This document shows positions 11,585 to 27,082 of a stretch of 64,000 bases of DNA, piece after piece. The notes beneath the pieces are model-generated. The model worked only from the letters and a program-made list of their open reading frames with translations, was not told the DNA's origin and made no database searches. Each line of letters opens with the position of its first letter. Positions within the stretch are counted from its first letter, which is position 1. The stretch is taken from NCBI GenBank assembly GCA_946800325.1, contig OX326959.1:19932862-19996861 (forward strand), read 5' to 3'. Both the position numbers and the translations under genes were made by a program. This stretch comes from Luzula sylvatica. Its lineage: Eukaryota > Streptophyta > Magnoliopsida > Poales > Juncaceae.

Positions 11585-13526
11585 TTAGCTACCTTCCTAC
11601 ATATACCCACTACCTAACTAATTTACTAACTAACTCACTAACTAACTAACTAATTAACTAACAAACTCCTAGCAAACTGACTAACAAACAAAACTAACCA
11701 CCTTTCTACATACATATGAACTAACTAACTAACTAATTAACTAACTAACTAACTACTACATAACTAACTAACTTACTAACTAACTAACTAACTACATACC
11801 CACTAACTAACTAACTAATTAACTAACTAATTAACTACATGACTAACTAACTGACCACTAGCTAAGTAGCTAACTAACTAACTAACTAACTACCTACCTT
11901 CCTGCATACCCACTATTTAACTAACTAAATAACTAACTAACTACTGGCTGACTAACTAACTAACTAACTAACTAAATAACTAACTAATTGACTAACTAGC
12001 TAACTAACTAACTAACTAACAAATATATAACTAACTAACTAACTAACTAACAAATAGATAACTAACTAACTAACTAACTATTTAACTAACTAACTTCCTT
12101 CTTATATACATATTAACTAACCAACTAACTAACTAATTAACTAACTAACTAACTAGCTAGCTACCTTCCTACATACCCACTAACTAATTAATTTACTAAC
12201 TAACTAACTAACTAATTAACAAACTAACTAGCTAACTTACTACTAGTCAACTAACCGACTAACTAACAACCTTCCAACATACCTATTAACTAACAAACTA
12301 ACTCACTAAATAACTACTAGATAACTAACTAACTAACTAACTAACTAATTAACTAACTATCTAACTATTTAACTAACTACCTTCTTACATAAATATTAAC
12401 TAACTAACTAACTGACTAACTAATTAACTAACAACCTAACTAACTAACTAACTAACTAACTAATTAACTAACTAACTAACTAAGTACCTTCGTACATACC
12501 CACTAATTAACAAACTAACTAACTAACTAACTAGCCAACTAACTAACTAGCTACCTTCCCACATACCCACTATCTAACTAACTAAAAAACTAATTAACAA
12601 ACTAATGGACCAACTATTTAACTAACTAACAAACTACTAGCTAACTAACTAATTAACTAACTAACTAACTAATTAACTAACTAACAAACAAGCTAACTAA
12701 CTAAGTACCTTCGTACATACCCACTAACTAATAAACTAACTAACTAACTAACTAGCCAACTAACTAATTACCTACCTTCCTACATACCCACTATCTAACT
12801 AACTAACAAACTAATTAACGAACTAATGGACTAACTATTTAACTAACTAACTAACTACTAGCTAACTAACTAATCAACTAACTAACTATGTAATTAACTA
12901 ACTAACTAACTAGCTAACTAACTGATTAACTAACTAACTAACTAAGTAACTAGCCAAATAACTAACTAACAAACTAACACACTAACAAACTACATAACTA
13001 CATACCCACTAACTAACTAGCTAACTAACAAATTAACTAACTAATTAACTAACTAACTAACTAACTAACTAACTAGTGACAATCTAACTAGCTAATTAAC
13101 TAACTAACTAATTAAATAACTAACTAACAAACAAGCTAACTAACTAAGTACCTTCGTACATACCCACTAACTAATAAACTAACTAACTAACTAACTAGCC
13201 AACTAACTAATTACCTACCTTCCTACATACCCACTATCTAACTAACTAACAAACTAATTAACGAACTAATGGACTAACTATTTAACTAACTAACTAACTA
13301 CTAGCTAACTAACTAATCAACTAACTAACTATGTAATTAACTAACTAACTAACTAGCTAACTAACTGATTAACTAACTAACTAACTAACTAACTAGCCAA
13401 ATAACTAACTAACAAACTAACACACTAACAAACTACCAAACTACATACCCACTAACTAACTAGCTAACTAACAAATTAACTAACTAATTAACTAACTAAC
13501 TAACTAACTAACTAACTAGTGACAAT
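10906..13526 (-). repeat. CTAA-polarity block 4
   Basis: CTAA polarity forming the right arm of the palindrome centred near 10895. It ends with two 442-bp tandem units, and the second unit stops at the polarity flip at 13526. Its first 1.7 kb is duplicated at 53533-55260. Confidence 0.9.
12682..13526 (-). repeat. 442-bp tandem duplication
   Basis: The landmark CCTTCGTACATACCCAC starts at 12709 and again at 13151, an offset of 442. Box order and rare variants (CTAATGGAC, CTAATCAAC, CTAACACAC, GTGACAATC) are shared, with only a few substitutions. The second unit is cut at its end by the switch to TTAG polarity. A related single copy lies at about 1640-2030. Confidence 0.85.
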
Positions 13527-13540
13527 CTAACTAGTAAGTC

Positions 13541-13581
<41 letters not shown>

Positions 13582-14729
13582 CCTATTAGTCAGTTAGTTG
13601 GTTAGTTATTTAGTTAGTTATGTTGTTAGTTAATTCTTTAGTAAGTTAGTTAGTTAATATGTATGTACGAAGGTAGTTAATTATTTAGTTAGATGGTCAG
13701 TTAGTCAGTTAGTGAGTTAGTTAGTTAGTTAGCTAGTAGTTAGTAAACTAGTTAGTTAGTTAGTCAACTAGTTAGTTAGTTAGTTAGTTAGCTAGTAGTT
13801 AGCTAGTAGTTAGTTAGTGAGTTAGCGAGTTAGTTAGTTATTTAGTGGGTATGTAGGAAGGTAGTTAGTTAGTTAGTTAGTTAATAAGTCAGTTATTTAG
13901 TTAGTTAGTTGGTTACTTAGTTAGTTAGTTAGTTACTTAGTTAGTTAGCTGGTTAGCCAGTAGTTAGTTAGTTTGTTAGTTATATAGTTATTTAGCGAGT
14001 TAGTTAGTTAGGTAGTTATTTAGTTAGTTAGTTTATATGTATGTAGAAGGTAGTTAGTTAGTTAGATAGTTAGTTAAATAGTTAGTTAGTTAGTTAGTTA
14101 GTTAGCTAGTTAGTTATCTATTAGGTAGTTAGTTAATTAGTTAGTTATTCAGTTAATTAGTTACTTAGTTAGCTAGTAGTTAGTTAGATAGTTTGTTAGT
14201 TAGTTAGTTAGTGGGTATGTAGGAAGGTAGTTAGTTAGTTAGTTAGTTAGTTAATTAGTTAGTTAGTTAGTTAAATGGTATGTAGGAAGATAGTTAGTTA
14301 GTTAGTGAGTTAGTTAATTAGTTAGTTAGTTAGTTAGTTAGTTAGTGGGTTTGTGGGAAGGTAGTTAGGTAATTAGTTAGTGAGGTAGTTAGTTAGCTAG
14401 TTAGCTAGTTAGTTAATTAGTTAGTTAGTGAGCTAGTAGTTTGTTAGTCAGTTAGTTAGTTAGTTAGCTAGTAGTTATCTTGTTAGTTAGCTAGTTAGTT
14501 AGTCAGTTAGTTAATTCGTTAGTTAGTTAGTTTGTTAGTTAATATGCATATAAGAAGGTAGTTAGTTTGTTAGTAAAATAGTTAGGTAGTTAGTTAGTTA
14601 GTTTGTTAGTTAGTTAGTTAGTTATCTAATAGTAAGTTAGTTAGTTAGTTAATTAGTTAGTTATTCAATTTATTAGTTAGTCAATTAGTCAGTAAGTTAA
14701 TTAATTAGTTAATAGGTATGTAGGAATAA

Positions 14730-14764
<35 letters not shown>

Positions 14765-15231
14765 GAGTTAATTAGTTAATTAGTTAGCTAGTTAGTTAGT
14801 TAGTTAGTAAGTTAGTTAGTTAGTTAGTTTGGTTGTTAGTTAATTAGCTAGTAAGTTAGTTAGTTAGTTAGTTAATATTTATGTAAGAAGGTAGTTAGTT
14901 AGATAGTTAGATAGGTAGTTAATTAGTTAGTTAGTTAGTTAGTTTTCTAGTAGTTAGTTAGTTAGTTAGGTAGTTATTTAGTGAATAGGAATGTTGGAAG
15001 GAAGTTAGTTGGTCGGTTAGTTAGATAGTCAGTTAGTTAGTTAGTCAGATAGTTAGTTAGTTAATTAGTTAGATAATTAGTTAGTTAATTAGTTCGATCA
15101 TTTGTTAGTTAGTTAGTGGGTATGCATGAAGGTAGTTAGTTAGTTAGATAGTTAGTTAGTTAGCTAGCTAGCTAGGTAGTCAGTCATTAGTTAATTAGTT
15201 AGTTAGTTAGTTAGTTAATGGGTATGTAGTC

Positions 15232-15272
<41 letters not shown>

Positions 15273-15479
15273 TTTGTCTACTTAGTTAGTTAGTTAGATA
15301 ATCAGCTAGTTAGTTAGTTAGTTAGTTAGCTAGTAGTTAGTTAGTTAGTTAGTTAGATAGTTAGTAAATTAGTTAGTTAGCTAGTAGTTCGTTAGTTAAT
15401 TAAATAGTTAGTTAATTAGTTAGTTAGTTAGATAGTTAGATAGTGGGTATGTAGGAAAGTAGTTTGTTAGATAGTTGGC

Positions 15480-15511
<32 letters not shown>

Positions 15512-15926
15512 GGGTATGTACGAAGGTACTTAGTTAGTTAGTTAGTTAGTTAGTTGGGTTGTTAGTTAATTAGTTAGTTAGTTAGTTAATATTTATGTAA
15601 GAAGGTAGTTGGTTAGATAGTTAGATATTTAGTTAATTAGTTAGTTAGTTATCTAGTAGTTAGTTAATTAGTTAGTTAGTTAATAGGTATGTTGGAAGGT
15701 AGTTAGTTAGTCGGTTAGTCAGCTAGTAGTAAGTTAGCTAGTTAGTTAGTTAATTAGTTGGTTAGTTAGTTAGTAAATTAATTAGTTTGTGGGTATATAA
15801 AAAGGTAGGTAGGTAGCTAGTTAGTTAGTTAATTAGTTAGTTAGTTACTTAGTTAGTTAGTTAGTTAATATGTATATAAGAAGGAAGTTAGTTAGTTAAA
15901 TAGTTAGATAGTTAGTTAGTTATCTA

Positions 15927-15963
<37 letters not shown>

Positions 15964-16263
15964 CAATTAGTTAGTTATTTAGTTAGTTAGTTAGTCAGCT
16001 AGTAGTTAGTTATTTAGTTCGTTAGTTAGTGGGTATGCAGGAAGGTAGGTAGTTAGTTAGTTAGTTAGTTAGCTACTTAGCTAGTGGTCAGTTAGTTAGT
16101 TATGTAGTTAATTAGTTAGTTAATTAGTTAATTAGTTAGTGGGTATGTAGTTAGTTGGTTAGTTAGTAAGTTAGTTAGTTATCTAGTAGTTAGTTAGTTA
16201 GTTAATTAGTTAGTTAGTTAGTCAATATGTATGTAGAAAGGTAGTTAGTTAGTTAGTTAGTTA
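13527..16263 (+). repeat. TTAG-polarity block 5
   Basis: The block opens with TAAGTCAGTTAG sequence that matches the interior of block 3 from about 4340 and the right-edge block from about 59990. It therefore begins in mid-homology rather than at a unit boundary. Copia-free; no genes. Confidence 0.9.
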
Positions 16264-16372
16264 GTAACTAACTAACTAACTATCTTCATACAAACCTATT
16301 AACTAACAAACTAACTAACTAACTAACTAACTAATTAACTAACTAACTAACTAACTACCTTCCTATATACCC

Positions 16373-16413
<41 letters not shown>

Positions 16414-16503
16414 CTTCCTACATACCTATTAACTAACTATCTAACTAACTAACAAACTAACGAACTAATTAACTACCTTCCTACATACCCACCAACTACC
16501 TAC

Positions 16504-16539
<36 letters not shown>

Positions 16540-16614
16540 GTACTAGCTAACTAACTAACTAATTAATTGAATAACTAACTAATTAACTAACTAACTAACT
16601 AACTTACTAATAGA

Positions 16615-16649
<35 letters not shown>

Positions 16650-16697
16650 TTAATTTTTTATTTAACTAACTAACTAACTACCTTCTTATATACATAT

Positions 16698-16728
<31 letters not shown>

Positions 16729-16943
16729 TTAATTTACTAACTAACTAACTAGCTACCTTCCTACATACCCACTAACTAACTAATTTTCTTACTAATTAAC
16801 AAACTAACTAACTAAATTAACTAACTACTTAACTGGCTAACTAACTAGCAAACTATCTAACTAACTAACGACCTTTTTACATACCTATTATCTAACTAAC
16901 TAACTAACTAACTAACTACTAGATAACTAACTAACTAACAAAT

Positions 16944-16974
<31 letters not shown>

Positions 16975-17164
16975 TTAACTAACTAATAGCTAACTAACTA
17001 ACTAGCTATCGAACTAGCTGACTAATTAACTAACTAACTAACTAACTAACTAGCTACCTTCCGAAAATACCCACTAACTAACTAACTTATTAACAAACTA
17101 ACTAACTAATAACGAAAAAATTAACTAACTAACTAAATACTTACTAACTAACTAACTAAGTAAT

Positions 17165-17195
<31 letters not shown>

Positions 17196-17198
17196 AAG

Positions 17199-17232
<34 letters not shown>

Positions 17233-18358
17233 GATTAACTAACTAACTAACTCACTAGCCAAATAACTAACCAACAAACTAACAAACTAACTAACTACAT
17301 ACCCACTAACTAACTAGCTAACTAACAAATTAACTAACTAATTAACTAACTAACTAACTAACTAACTAGTGACTATCTAACTAGCTAGCTAGCTAGCTAA
17401 CTAACTAACTAACTAACTAACTACCTACCTTCATGCATACCCACTAACAAACAAACTAACTAACGAACTAATTGACAAACTAATTAACTAACTCACAATC
17501 TGACTAACTAACTACTACCTAACAAACAAACTAACTAACTAACTAATTATCTAACTAACTAACTAATTGACTAACTAACTAACTAACTAACTAATTAACT
17601 AACTAACTAACTAACTAACTAGCCAAATAACTAACTAACTAACTAACTAACTGACTGACTAACTGACTACATACCCACTAACTAACAAACTAACTAACAA
17701 ACAAACTAACTAATTAGCCAACTGTTTAACTAACTAACTAACTAAATAACTAACTAATTCACTAACTAACTACTAGCTAACTAACTGATTAACAAACTAA
17801 CTTACTAACTAACTTACTAACTACTAGCTCACTAACTAACTAAGTAACTTACTAACAAGCTAACTAACTAACTAACTAACTAATTAACGAACTAATAAAC
17901 TAAATTAACTAACTAACTCACTAACTAACTAACTAACTAACTAACCACTAGCTTACTAACTATCTAACTAATTAACTAACCTACTTACCTTCATACATAC
18001 CTATTAACTAACCAATTAACTAACTACCTAACTTACTAATTAACTAACTACCTTCCTACAAACCCACTAACTAACCAACTAACTAATTAAGTAACAAACT
18101 GACTAACTAACTAACTATTTTCCTACATACCTATTAACTAACTAACTAACTTACTAACAAATCAACTAACTAACTAAGTACCTACCTACCTTCCTACATA
18201 CCCACTAACTAACTGACTAAATAACTAACTAACAAACTACTAGCTAACTAACTAACTAACTAACTAAATAACTAACTAATTGACTAACTAACTAACTAAC
18301 TAACTAACTAACAGATAACTAACTAACTAACTTCCTTCTTATATACATATTAACAAAC

Positions 18359-18389
<31 letters not shown>

Positions 18390-18541
18390 TTAACTGACTA
18401 ACTAACTAACTAACTAGCTACCTTCCTACATACCCACTAACTAATTAATTTACTGACTAACTAAGTAATTATCTAACTAACTAGCTAACTTACTACTAGC
18501 TAACTAACCGACTAACTAACTACCTTCTAACATACCCATTC

Positions 18542-18573
<32 letters not shown>

Positions 18574-20404
18574 CTAGATAACTAACTAACTAACTAATTA
18601 ACTAACTATCTAACTATCGAGCTAACTACGTTCTTACATAACTATTAACTACCTAACTAACTAGCTAACTAACTAATTAACTAACAACCTAACTAACTAA
18701 CTAACTAACTAACCGACTGACGAACTAACTAACTACCTTCCTACATACCCACTAACTAACTAACTACCTAACTAACTAACTAACTATTTACCTTTTTATT
18801 TAACTTAAATAACTAACAACCTTCTTATATACATATTAACTAACTAACTACCCAACTAACTAGCTAACTAACTAACTAACTAATTAGCTAACTGACTAAC
18901 TAACCAGCTACCTTCCTAATATACCTACTACTTAACTAATTTACTAACTAACTCACTAACTAACTAACTAATAAAGTAACTAAGTAACTAACTAACTATT
19001 AGCAAACTAACTAACTAACTAACTACCTTTCTACATACATATTGACTACCTAACTAACTAATTAACTAACTAACTAACTACTAGATAACTAACTAACTTA
19101 CTAACTGACCAACTAACTACATACCCACTAAGTAATTAACTAACTAATTAACTACATAACTAACTAACTGACTACTAGCTAAGTAGCTAACTAACTAACT
19201 AACTAACTAACTACCTACCTTCCTGCATACCCACTAACTAACGAACTAAATAACTAACTACTAGCTGACTAACTAACCAACTAAATAACTAACTAATTGA
19301 CTAACTAACTAACTAACTAACTAACTAATAGATAACTAACTAACTGACTAACTATTTAACTAACTAACTTCCTTCTTATATACATATTAACTAACTAACT
19401 AACTAAGTAACTAACTAACTAATTAACTAACTAACTAGCTAGCTACCTACCTTTCTATATACCCACAAACTAATTAATTTACTAACTAACTAACCAGCTA
19501 ATTAACTAACTAACTAGCTAACTTACTACTAGCTGACTAACCGACTAACTAACTACCTTCCAACATACCTATTAACGAACTAACTAATTAACTAACTACT
19601 AGATAACTAACTAACTAACTAACTAACTAATTAACTAACTATCTAACTATCTAACCAACTACCTTCTTACATAAATATTTACTAACTAACTAACTAATTA
19701 ACTAACAACCTAACTAACTAACTAACTAACTAACTAAGTACCTTCGTACATACCCACTAACTAACTAACTAACTAACTAAATAGCCAACTAACTAACAAA
19801 CTACCTTCGTACATACCCACTATCTAACTCACAAACTAACAAACTAATTAACTAACTAATTAACTAACTATTTAACTAACTAACTAACTACTAGCTAACT
19901 AACTAATTAACTAACTATCTAACTAACTAACTAACTAACTAACTACTAGCTAACTAACTAACTATCTAACTATCTGATTATCTAACTAACTAACTAACTA
20001 GACCAATAACTAACTAACTAACTCACTAACTAACTACATACCCATTAACTAACTAACTAACTAACTAATTAACTAATGACTAACTACCAAGCTAGCTAGC
20101 TAACTAACTAACTATCTAACTAACTAACTACCTTCATGCATACCCACTAACTAACTAATAAACGATCGAACTAATTAACTAACTAATTATCTAACTAATT
20201 AACTAACTAACTATCTGACTAACTAACTAACTGACTATCTAACTACTAGCTATCTAACTAACTAACTAACTAACTTACTTACTAACAATATTCCTACATA
20301 CCTATTAACTAGCTAACTTACTACCGTCCTACATGCCCATTAAATAACTAACTAACTAATTATGAGCTAGCTAACTAACTAACTAACTAAATAACTAACT
20401 AAGT

Positions 20405-20445
<41 letters not shown>

Positions 20446-21451
20446 TTAACGACCTAACTAACTAACCGCCTTCCTACATACCCACGAACTATCTAACAGA
20501 CTAACTAGCTAAGTAAGTAACTAACTAAATAACTAACTAACTAACTAACTAACTGAATAACTAACTAGTTAACTAACTAACCAACTACTAGATAACTAAC
20601 TAATTAAATAACTAAATAACTAAATAAATAAATAACTTATTAACTAACTAACTACCTACCTTCTACATACCCACAAACTATCTAATTAACTAACTAGCTA
20701 ACTAACTAACTACTCGCTAACTAACTAACTAAACTGACTAACTAACTAACTAACTCACTAACTACCTTCCGACATACCCATTATCTAACTAACTAACTAA
20801 CTAACTAGCTAACTAATGGACTGACTATTCAACTAACTTACTAATAGCTAACTAAATAACCAACTCAATAACTAACAAATTAATTAACTAACTATTTAAC
20901 TAACAAACTAACTAACTACTGGCTAACTAACTAACTAACTGATTAACTAACTAACTCACTAACTAACTAACTAACTAACTAAATACTAGCTCACTAACTA
21001 ACTAACTAACTAATTAACTAACTAATTAACTAATTAACTAACTTACTAACTAACTAATTAGCCAATTCATTAGTTAACTAATTAACTAACTAACTACCTT
21101 CATACATACCTATTATCAAACTAATTAATTACCTACCTGACTAACTAATTACTTAACTACCTTCCTACAAACCTACTAACTAACTAAATATCTAACTAAT
21201 TAACTAACTAACTAACTAACTAACTGACTAACTAACTATCTTCCTACATACCTATTAACTAACTAACTAACAAACTAACTAACTAAATAACTAACTAATT
21301 AATTAACTAACTAACTAACTAACTACCTTCCTACAAGCCCACTAACTAACTAACTAACTAAGTATCTTCCTACATACCTATTAACTAACTATCTAACTAA
21401 CTAACTAACTAACGAACTAATTAACTACCTTCCTATATACCCACCGACTAC

Positions 21452-21484
<33 letters not shown>

Positions 21485-22086
21485 CACTAGCTAACTAACT
21501 AACTAATTAATTGAATAGCAAACTAATTAACTAACTAACTAACTAACTATTTAACTTTTTATTTAACTAACTAACTAACTACCTTCTTATATACATATTA
21601 ACTAACTAACAAACAAACTAACTAACTAATTAATTTACTAACTAACGAACTAGCTACCTTCCTACATACCCACTAACTAACTAATTTGCTTACTAATTAA
21701 CAAACTAACTAACTAAATTAACTAACTACTTAACTGGCTAACTAACTACTAGCAAATTATCTAACTAACTAACGACCTTTTTAGATACCTATTAACTAAG
21801 TAACTAACTAACTAACTAACTACTAGATAACTAACTAACTAACAAATTATCTAACTAACTAACTAACTAACTAATTAACTAACTAATAGCTAACTAACAA
21901 ACTAACTAACGAATTAGCTGACTAATTAACTAACTAACTAACTAGCTACCTTCCGAAAATACCCACTAACTAACTAACTTATTAACAAACAAACTAACTA
22001 ATAACGTAAAAATTAACTAACTAACTAAATACTTACTAACTAACTAACTAAGTAATAAACTAACTAACTAACTAACTAACTAAAAT

Positions 22087-22120
<34 letters not shown>

Positions 22121-22288
22121 GATTAACTAACAAACTAACAAACTAGCCAAATAACTAACCAACAAACTAACAAACTAACTAACTACATACCCACTAACTA
22201 ACTAGCTAACTAACAAATTAACTAACTAATTAACTAACTAACTAACTAACTAACTAACTAGTGACTATCTAACTAGCTAGCTAGCTAG

Positions 22289-22319
<31 letters not shown>

Positions 22320-22813
22320 CCTTCATGCATACCCACTAACAAACAAACTAACTAACGAACTAATTGACAAACTAATTATCTAACTAATTAACTAACTCAC
22401 AATCTTACTAACTAACTACTACCTAACAAACTTACTAACTAACTAACTAATTAACTAACTAATTAACTAACTAACTAACTAATTGACTAACTAACTAACT
22501 AACTAACTAATTAACTAACTAACTAACTAACTAACTAGCCAAATAACTAACTAACTAACTAACTAACTAACTGACTACATACCCACTAACTAACAAACTA
22601 ACTAACAAACAAACAAACTAATTAGCCAACTGTTTAACTAACTAACTAAATAACTAACTAATTCACTAACTAACTAGTAGCTAACTAACTGATTAACAAA
22701 CTAACTTACTAACTAACTGACTAACTAACTACTAGCTCACTAACTAACTAAGTAACTTACTAACAAGCTAACTAACAAACTAACTAACTAATTAACGAAC
22801 TAATAAACTAAAT

Positions 22814-22845
<32 letters not shown>

Positions 22846-23177
22846 CACTAGCTTACTAACTATCTAACTAATTAACTAACTTACTTACTAACTACCTTCA
22901 TACATACCTATTAACTAACCAATTAACTAACTACCTAACTTACTAATTAACTAACTACCTTCCTACAAACCCACTAACTAACCAACTTACTAATTAAGTA
23001 ACAAACAGACTAACTAACTAACTAACTATTTTCCTACATACATATTAACTAACTAACTAACTTACTAATAAATTAGCTAACTAACTAAGTACCTACCTAC
23101 TAACTAACTAACTAAATAACTAACTAACAAACTACTAGCTAACTAACTAACTAACTAACTAAATAACTAACTAATTG

Positions 23178-23215
<38 letters not shown>

Positions 23216-23273
23216 AGATAACTAACTAACTAATAATTTAACTAACTAACTTCCTTCTTATATACATATTAAC

Positions 23274-23308
<35 letters not shown>

Positions 23309-23560
23309 TTAACTAACTAACTAACTAACTAACTAGCTACCTTCCAACATACCCACTAACTAATTAATTTACTGACTAACTAACTACTTATCTAACTAAC
23401 TAGCTAACTTACTACTAGCTAACTAACCGACTAACTAACTACCTTCTAACAAACCTATTCACTAAGTAACTAACTAACTAACTAACTACTAGATAACTAA
23501 CTAACTAACTAATTAACTAACTATCTAACTATCGAGCTAACTACCGTCTTACATAACTAT

Positions 23561-23595
<35 letters not shown>

Positions 23596-24658
23596 TTAAC
23601 TAACAACCTAACTAACTAACTAACTAACTAACTAACCGACTGACTAACTAACTAACTACCTTCCTACATGCCCACTAACTAACTAACTACCTAACTAACT
23701 AACTAACTATTTACCTTTTTATTTAACTTAAATAACTAACAACCTTCTTATATACATATTAACTAACTAACTAACCAACTAACTAGCTAACTAACTAACT
23801 AACAAACTAATTAGCTAACTGACTAATTAACCAGCTACCTTCCTAATATACCCAGTACCTAACTAATTTACTAACTAATTCACTAACTAACTAACTATTA
23901 GTAAACTAACTAACTAACTAACTACCTTTCTACGTACATATTGACTAACTAACTAACTAATTAACTAACTAACTAACTACTAGATAACTAACTAACTTAC
24001 TAACTAACCAACTAACTACATACCCACTAACTAATTAACTAATTAACTAACTAATTAACTACATAACTAACTATCTGACTACTAGCTAAGTAGCTAACTA
24101 ACTAACTAACTAACTACCTACCTTCCTGCATACCAACTAACTAACGAACTAAATAACTAACTACTAGCTGACTAACTAACTAACTAAATAACTAACTAAT
24201 TGACTAACTAGCTAACTAACTAACTAACTAATAGATAACTAACTAACTAACTAACTATTTAACTAACTAACTTCCTTCTTATATACATATTAACGAACTA
24301 ACTAACTAATTAACTAACTAACTAATTAACTAACTAACTAGCTAGCTACCTACCTTCCTATATACCCACAAACTAATAAATTTACTAACTAACTAACCAA
24401 CTAATTAACTAACTAACTAGCTAACTTACTACTAGCTGACTAACCGACTAACTAACTACCTTCCAACATACCTATTAACTAACTAACTAATTAACTAACT
24501 ACTAGATAACTAACTAACTAACTAACTAACTAATTAACTAACTATCTAACTATCTAACCAACTACCTTCTTACATATATATTAACTAACTAACTAACTAA
24601 TTAACTAACAACCCAACTAACTAACTTACTAACTAACTAAGTACCTTCGTACATACCC

Positions 24659-24690
<32 letters not shown>

Positions 24691-25141
24691 GCCAACTAAC
24701 TAACAAACTACCTTCCTACATACCCACTATCTAACTAACTAACTAACAAACTAATTAACTAACTAATTAACTAACTATTTAACTAACTAACTTACTACTA
24801 GCTAACTAACTAATTAACTAACTATCAAACTAACTAACTAACTACCAGCTAACTAACTAACTAACTAACTAACTAGCTGATTATCTAACTAATTAACTAA
24901 CTAGACAAATAACTAACTAACTAACTAACTGACTACATACCCATTAACTAACTAATTAACTAATGACTAACTACCTAGCTAGCTAGCTAACTAACAAACT
25001 ATCTAACTAACTAACTACCTTCATGCATACCCACTAACTAACTAAAAAACGATCGAACTAATTAACTAACTAATTGTCTAACTAATTAACTAACTAACTA
25101 TCTGACTAACTAACTAACTGACTATCTAACTACTAGCTATC

Positions 25142-25183
<42 letters not shown>

Positions 25184-25242
25184 GCCAAATAACTAACTAA
25201 CTAACTTACTAACTAACTTACTAACTAACAAACTACATACCC

Positions 25243-25276
<34 letters not shown>

Positions 25277-25835
25277 AAACAAACAAACTAATTAGCTAAC
25301 TGTTTGACTAACTAACTAACTAACTAAATAACTAACTAATTAACTAACTAACTACTAGCTAACTAACATACTAACTAACTGATTAACAAACTAACTTATT
25401 AACTAACTAACTAACTACTAGCTCACTAACTAACTAAGTAACTAACTAAGTAACTAACAAACTAGCTAACTAACAAACTAACTAATTAACTAACTAACAA
25501 ACTAACTAACTAACTAACTAACCACTAGCTGACTAACTAACTAACTAATTAACTAACTTACTAACTGACTACCTTCATACATACCTATTAACTAACTAAT
25601 TAACTGACTGCCTAACTTACTAATTAACTAACTACCTTCCTACAAACCCACTAACTAAACAACTAACTAATTAAGTAACTAACTAACTAACTAACTAACT
25701 AACAATTTTCCTACATACATATTAACTACCTAACTAACTATATAACTAACTAATTAACTAACTAACTAACTAACTACCTACGTTCCTACATACCCACTAA
25801 CTAACTAACTAAATAACTAACTAACAAACTACTAG

Positions 25836-25871
<36 letters not shown>

Positions 25872-26491
25872 ATAACTAACTAATTGACTAACTAACTAAC
25901 TAACTAACTAATAGATAACTAACTAACTAACTAACAATTTAACTAACTAACTTCCTTCTTATATACATATTAACAAACTAACTGACTAACTAACTAACTA
26001 ACTAACTAATTAAATAAGTAACTAACTAGCTACCTTCCTACATACCCACTAACTAATTAATTTACTAACTAACTAACTATCTAATTAACTAACTAACTAG
26101 ATAACTTACTACTAGCTAACTAACCGACTAACTAACTTCCTTCCAACATACATATTCACTAACTAACTACCTAACTAACTAACTAACTACTAGATAACTA
26201 ACTAACAAACTAACTAATTAACTAACTATCTAACTATCTAACTAACTACCTTCTTACATAAATATTAACTAACTAACTAACTCACTAACTAATTAACTAA
26301 CAACATAACTAACTAACTAACTAACTAAGTACCTTCGTACATACCCACTAACTAATAAACTAACTAACTAACTAACTAGCCAACTAACTAACTACTTACC
26401 TTCCTACATACCCACTATCTAACTAACTAACAAACTAATTAACAAACTAATGGACTAACTATTTAACTAACTAACTAACTACTAGCTAACT
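16264..26491 (-). repeat. CTAA-polarity block 6, the longest of this polarity
   Basis: About 10.2 kb of CTAA polarity containing a diverged tandem duplication of about 4.9 kb. Markers include a shortened T-rich variant (ACTTTTTATTTAAC) near 21552 and full AT-rich markers near 18787 and 23712. No genes. Confidence 0.9.
16390..25145 (-). repeat. Diverged tandem duplication of about 4.9 kb
   Basis: Landmarks recur in order with slowly drifting offsets: TATCTTCCTACATACC at 16411/21363 (4952), GACCTTTTTA at 16870/21774 (4904), CCGAAAATAC at 17061/21953 (4892) and AACGATCGAA at 20161/25048 (4887). The units run roughly 16390-20255 and 21345-25145. They are separated by about 1.1 kb that instead resembles 36.7-37.7 kb. 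The changing offset reflects many small 4-bp-scale indels, so this is an older event than the 7519-bp duplication. Confidence 0.8.
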
Positions 26492-27004
26492 AAGTTGGTA
26501 TGTAGGAAGGTAGCTAGTTAGTTAGTTAGTTAGTTAATTAGTTAGTTAGTTAGTTTCTTTGTTTGTTAGTTTGTTAATATGTATATAAGAAGGAAGTTAG
26601 TTAGTTAAATTGTTAGTTAGTTAGTTATCTATTTGTTAGTTAGTTAGTTAGTTAGTTATTTAGTTAGTTAGCTAGTTAGTTAGCTAGTAGTTTGTTAGTT
26701 GGTTATTTAGTTAGTTAGTTAGTGGGTATGTACGAAGGTTGGTAGGTAGTTAGTTAGTTAGTTAGTTAATTAGTTACTTAGTTAGTCAGTTAGTTAATAG
26801 GTATGTATGAAAATTGTTTGTTAGGTAGTTAGTTAGTTACTTAATTAGTTAGTTGGTTAGTTAGTGGGTTTGTAGGAAGGTAGTTAGTTCATTAGTAAGT
26901 TAGGTAGTTAGTTAATTAATTAGTTAATAGGTATGTATGAAGGTAGTTAGTTAGTAAGTTAGTTAATTAGTTAGTTTGTTAGTTAGTTAGCTAGTGGTTA
27001 GTTT

Positions 27005-27039
<35 letters not shown>

Positions 27040-27045
27040 CGTTAA

Positions 27046-27082
<37 letters not shown>

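Noticed and set aside
16264..16310. A fourth large palindrome at the TTAG-to-CTAA switch near 16264
   Set aside because: The nearest boxes are roughly symmetric, but box types farther out do not pair, so I could not support an extended palindrome.
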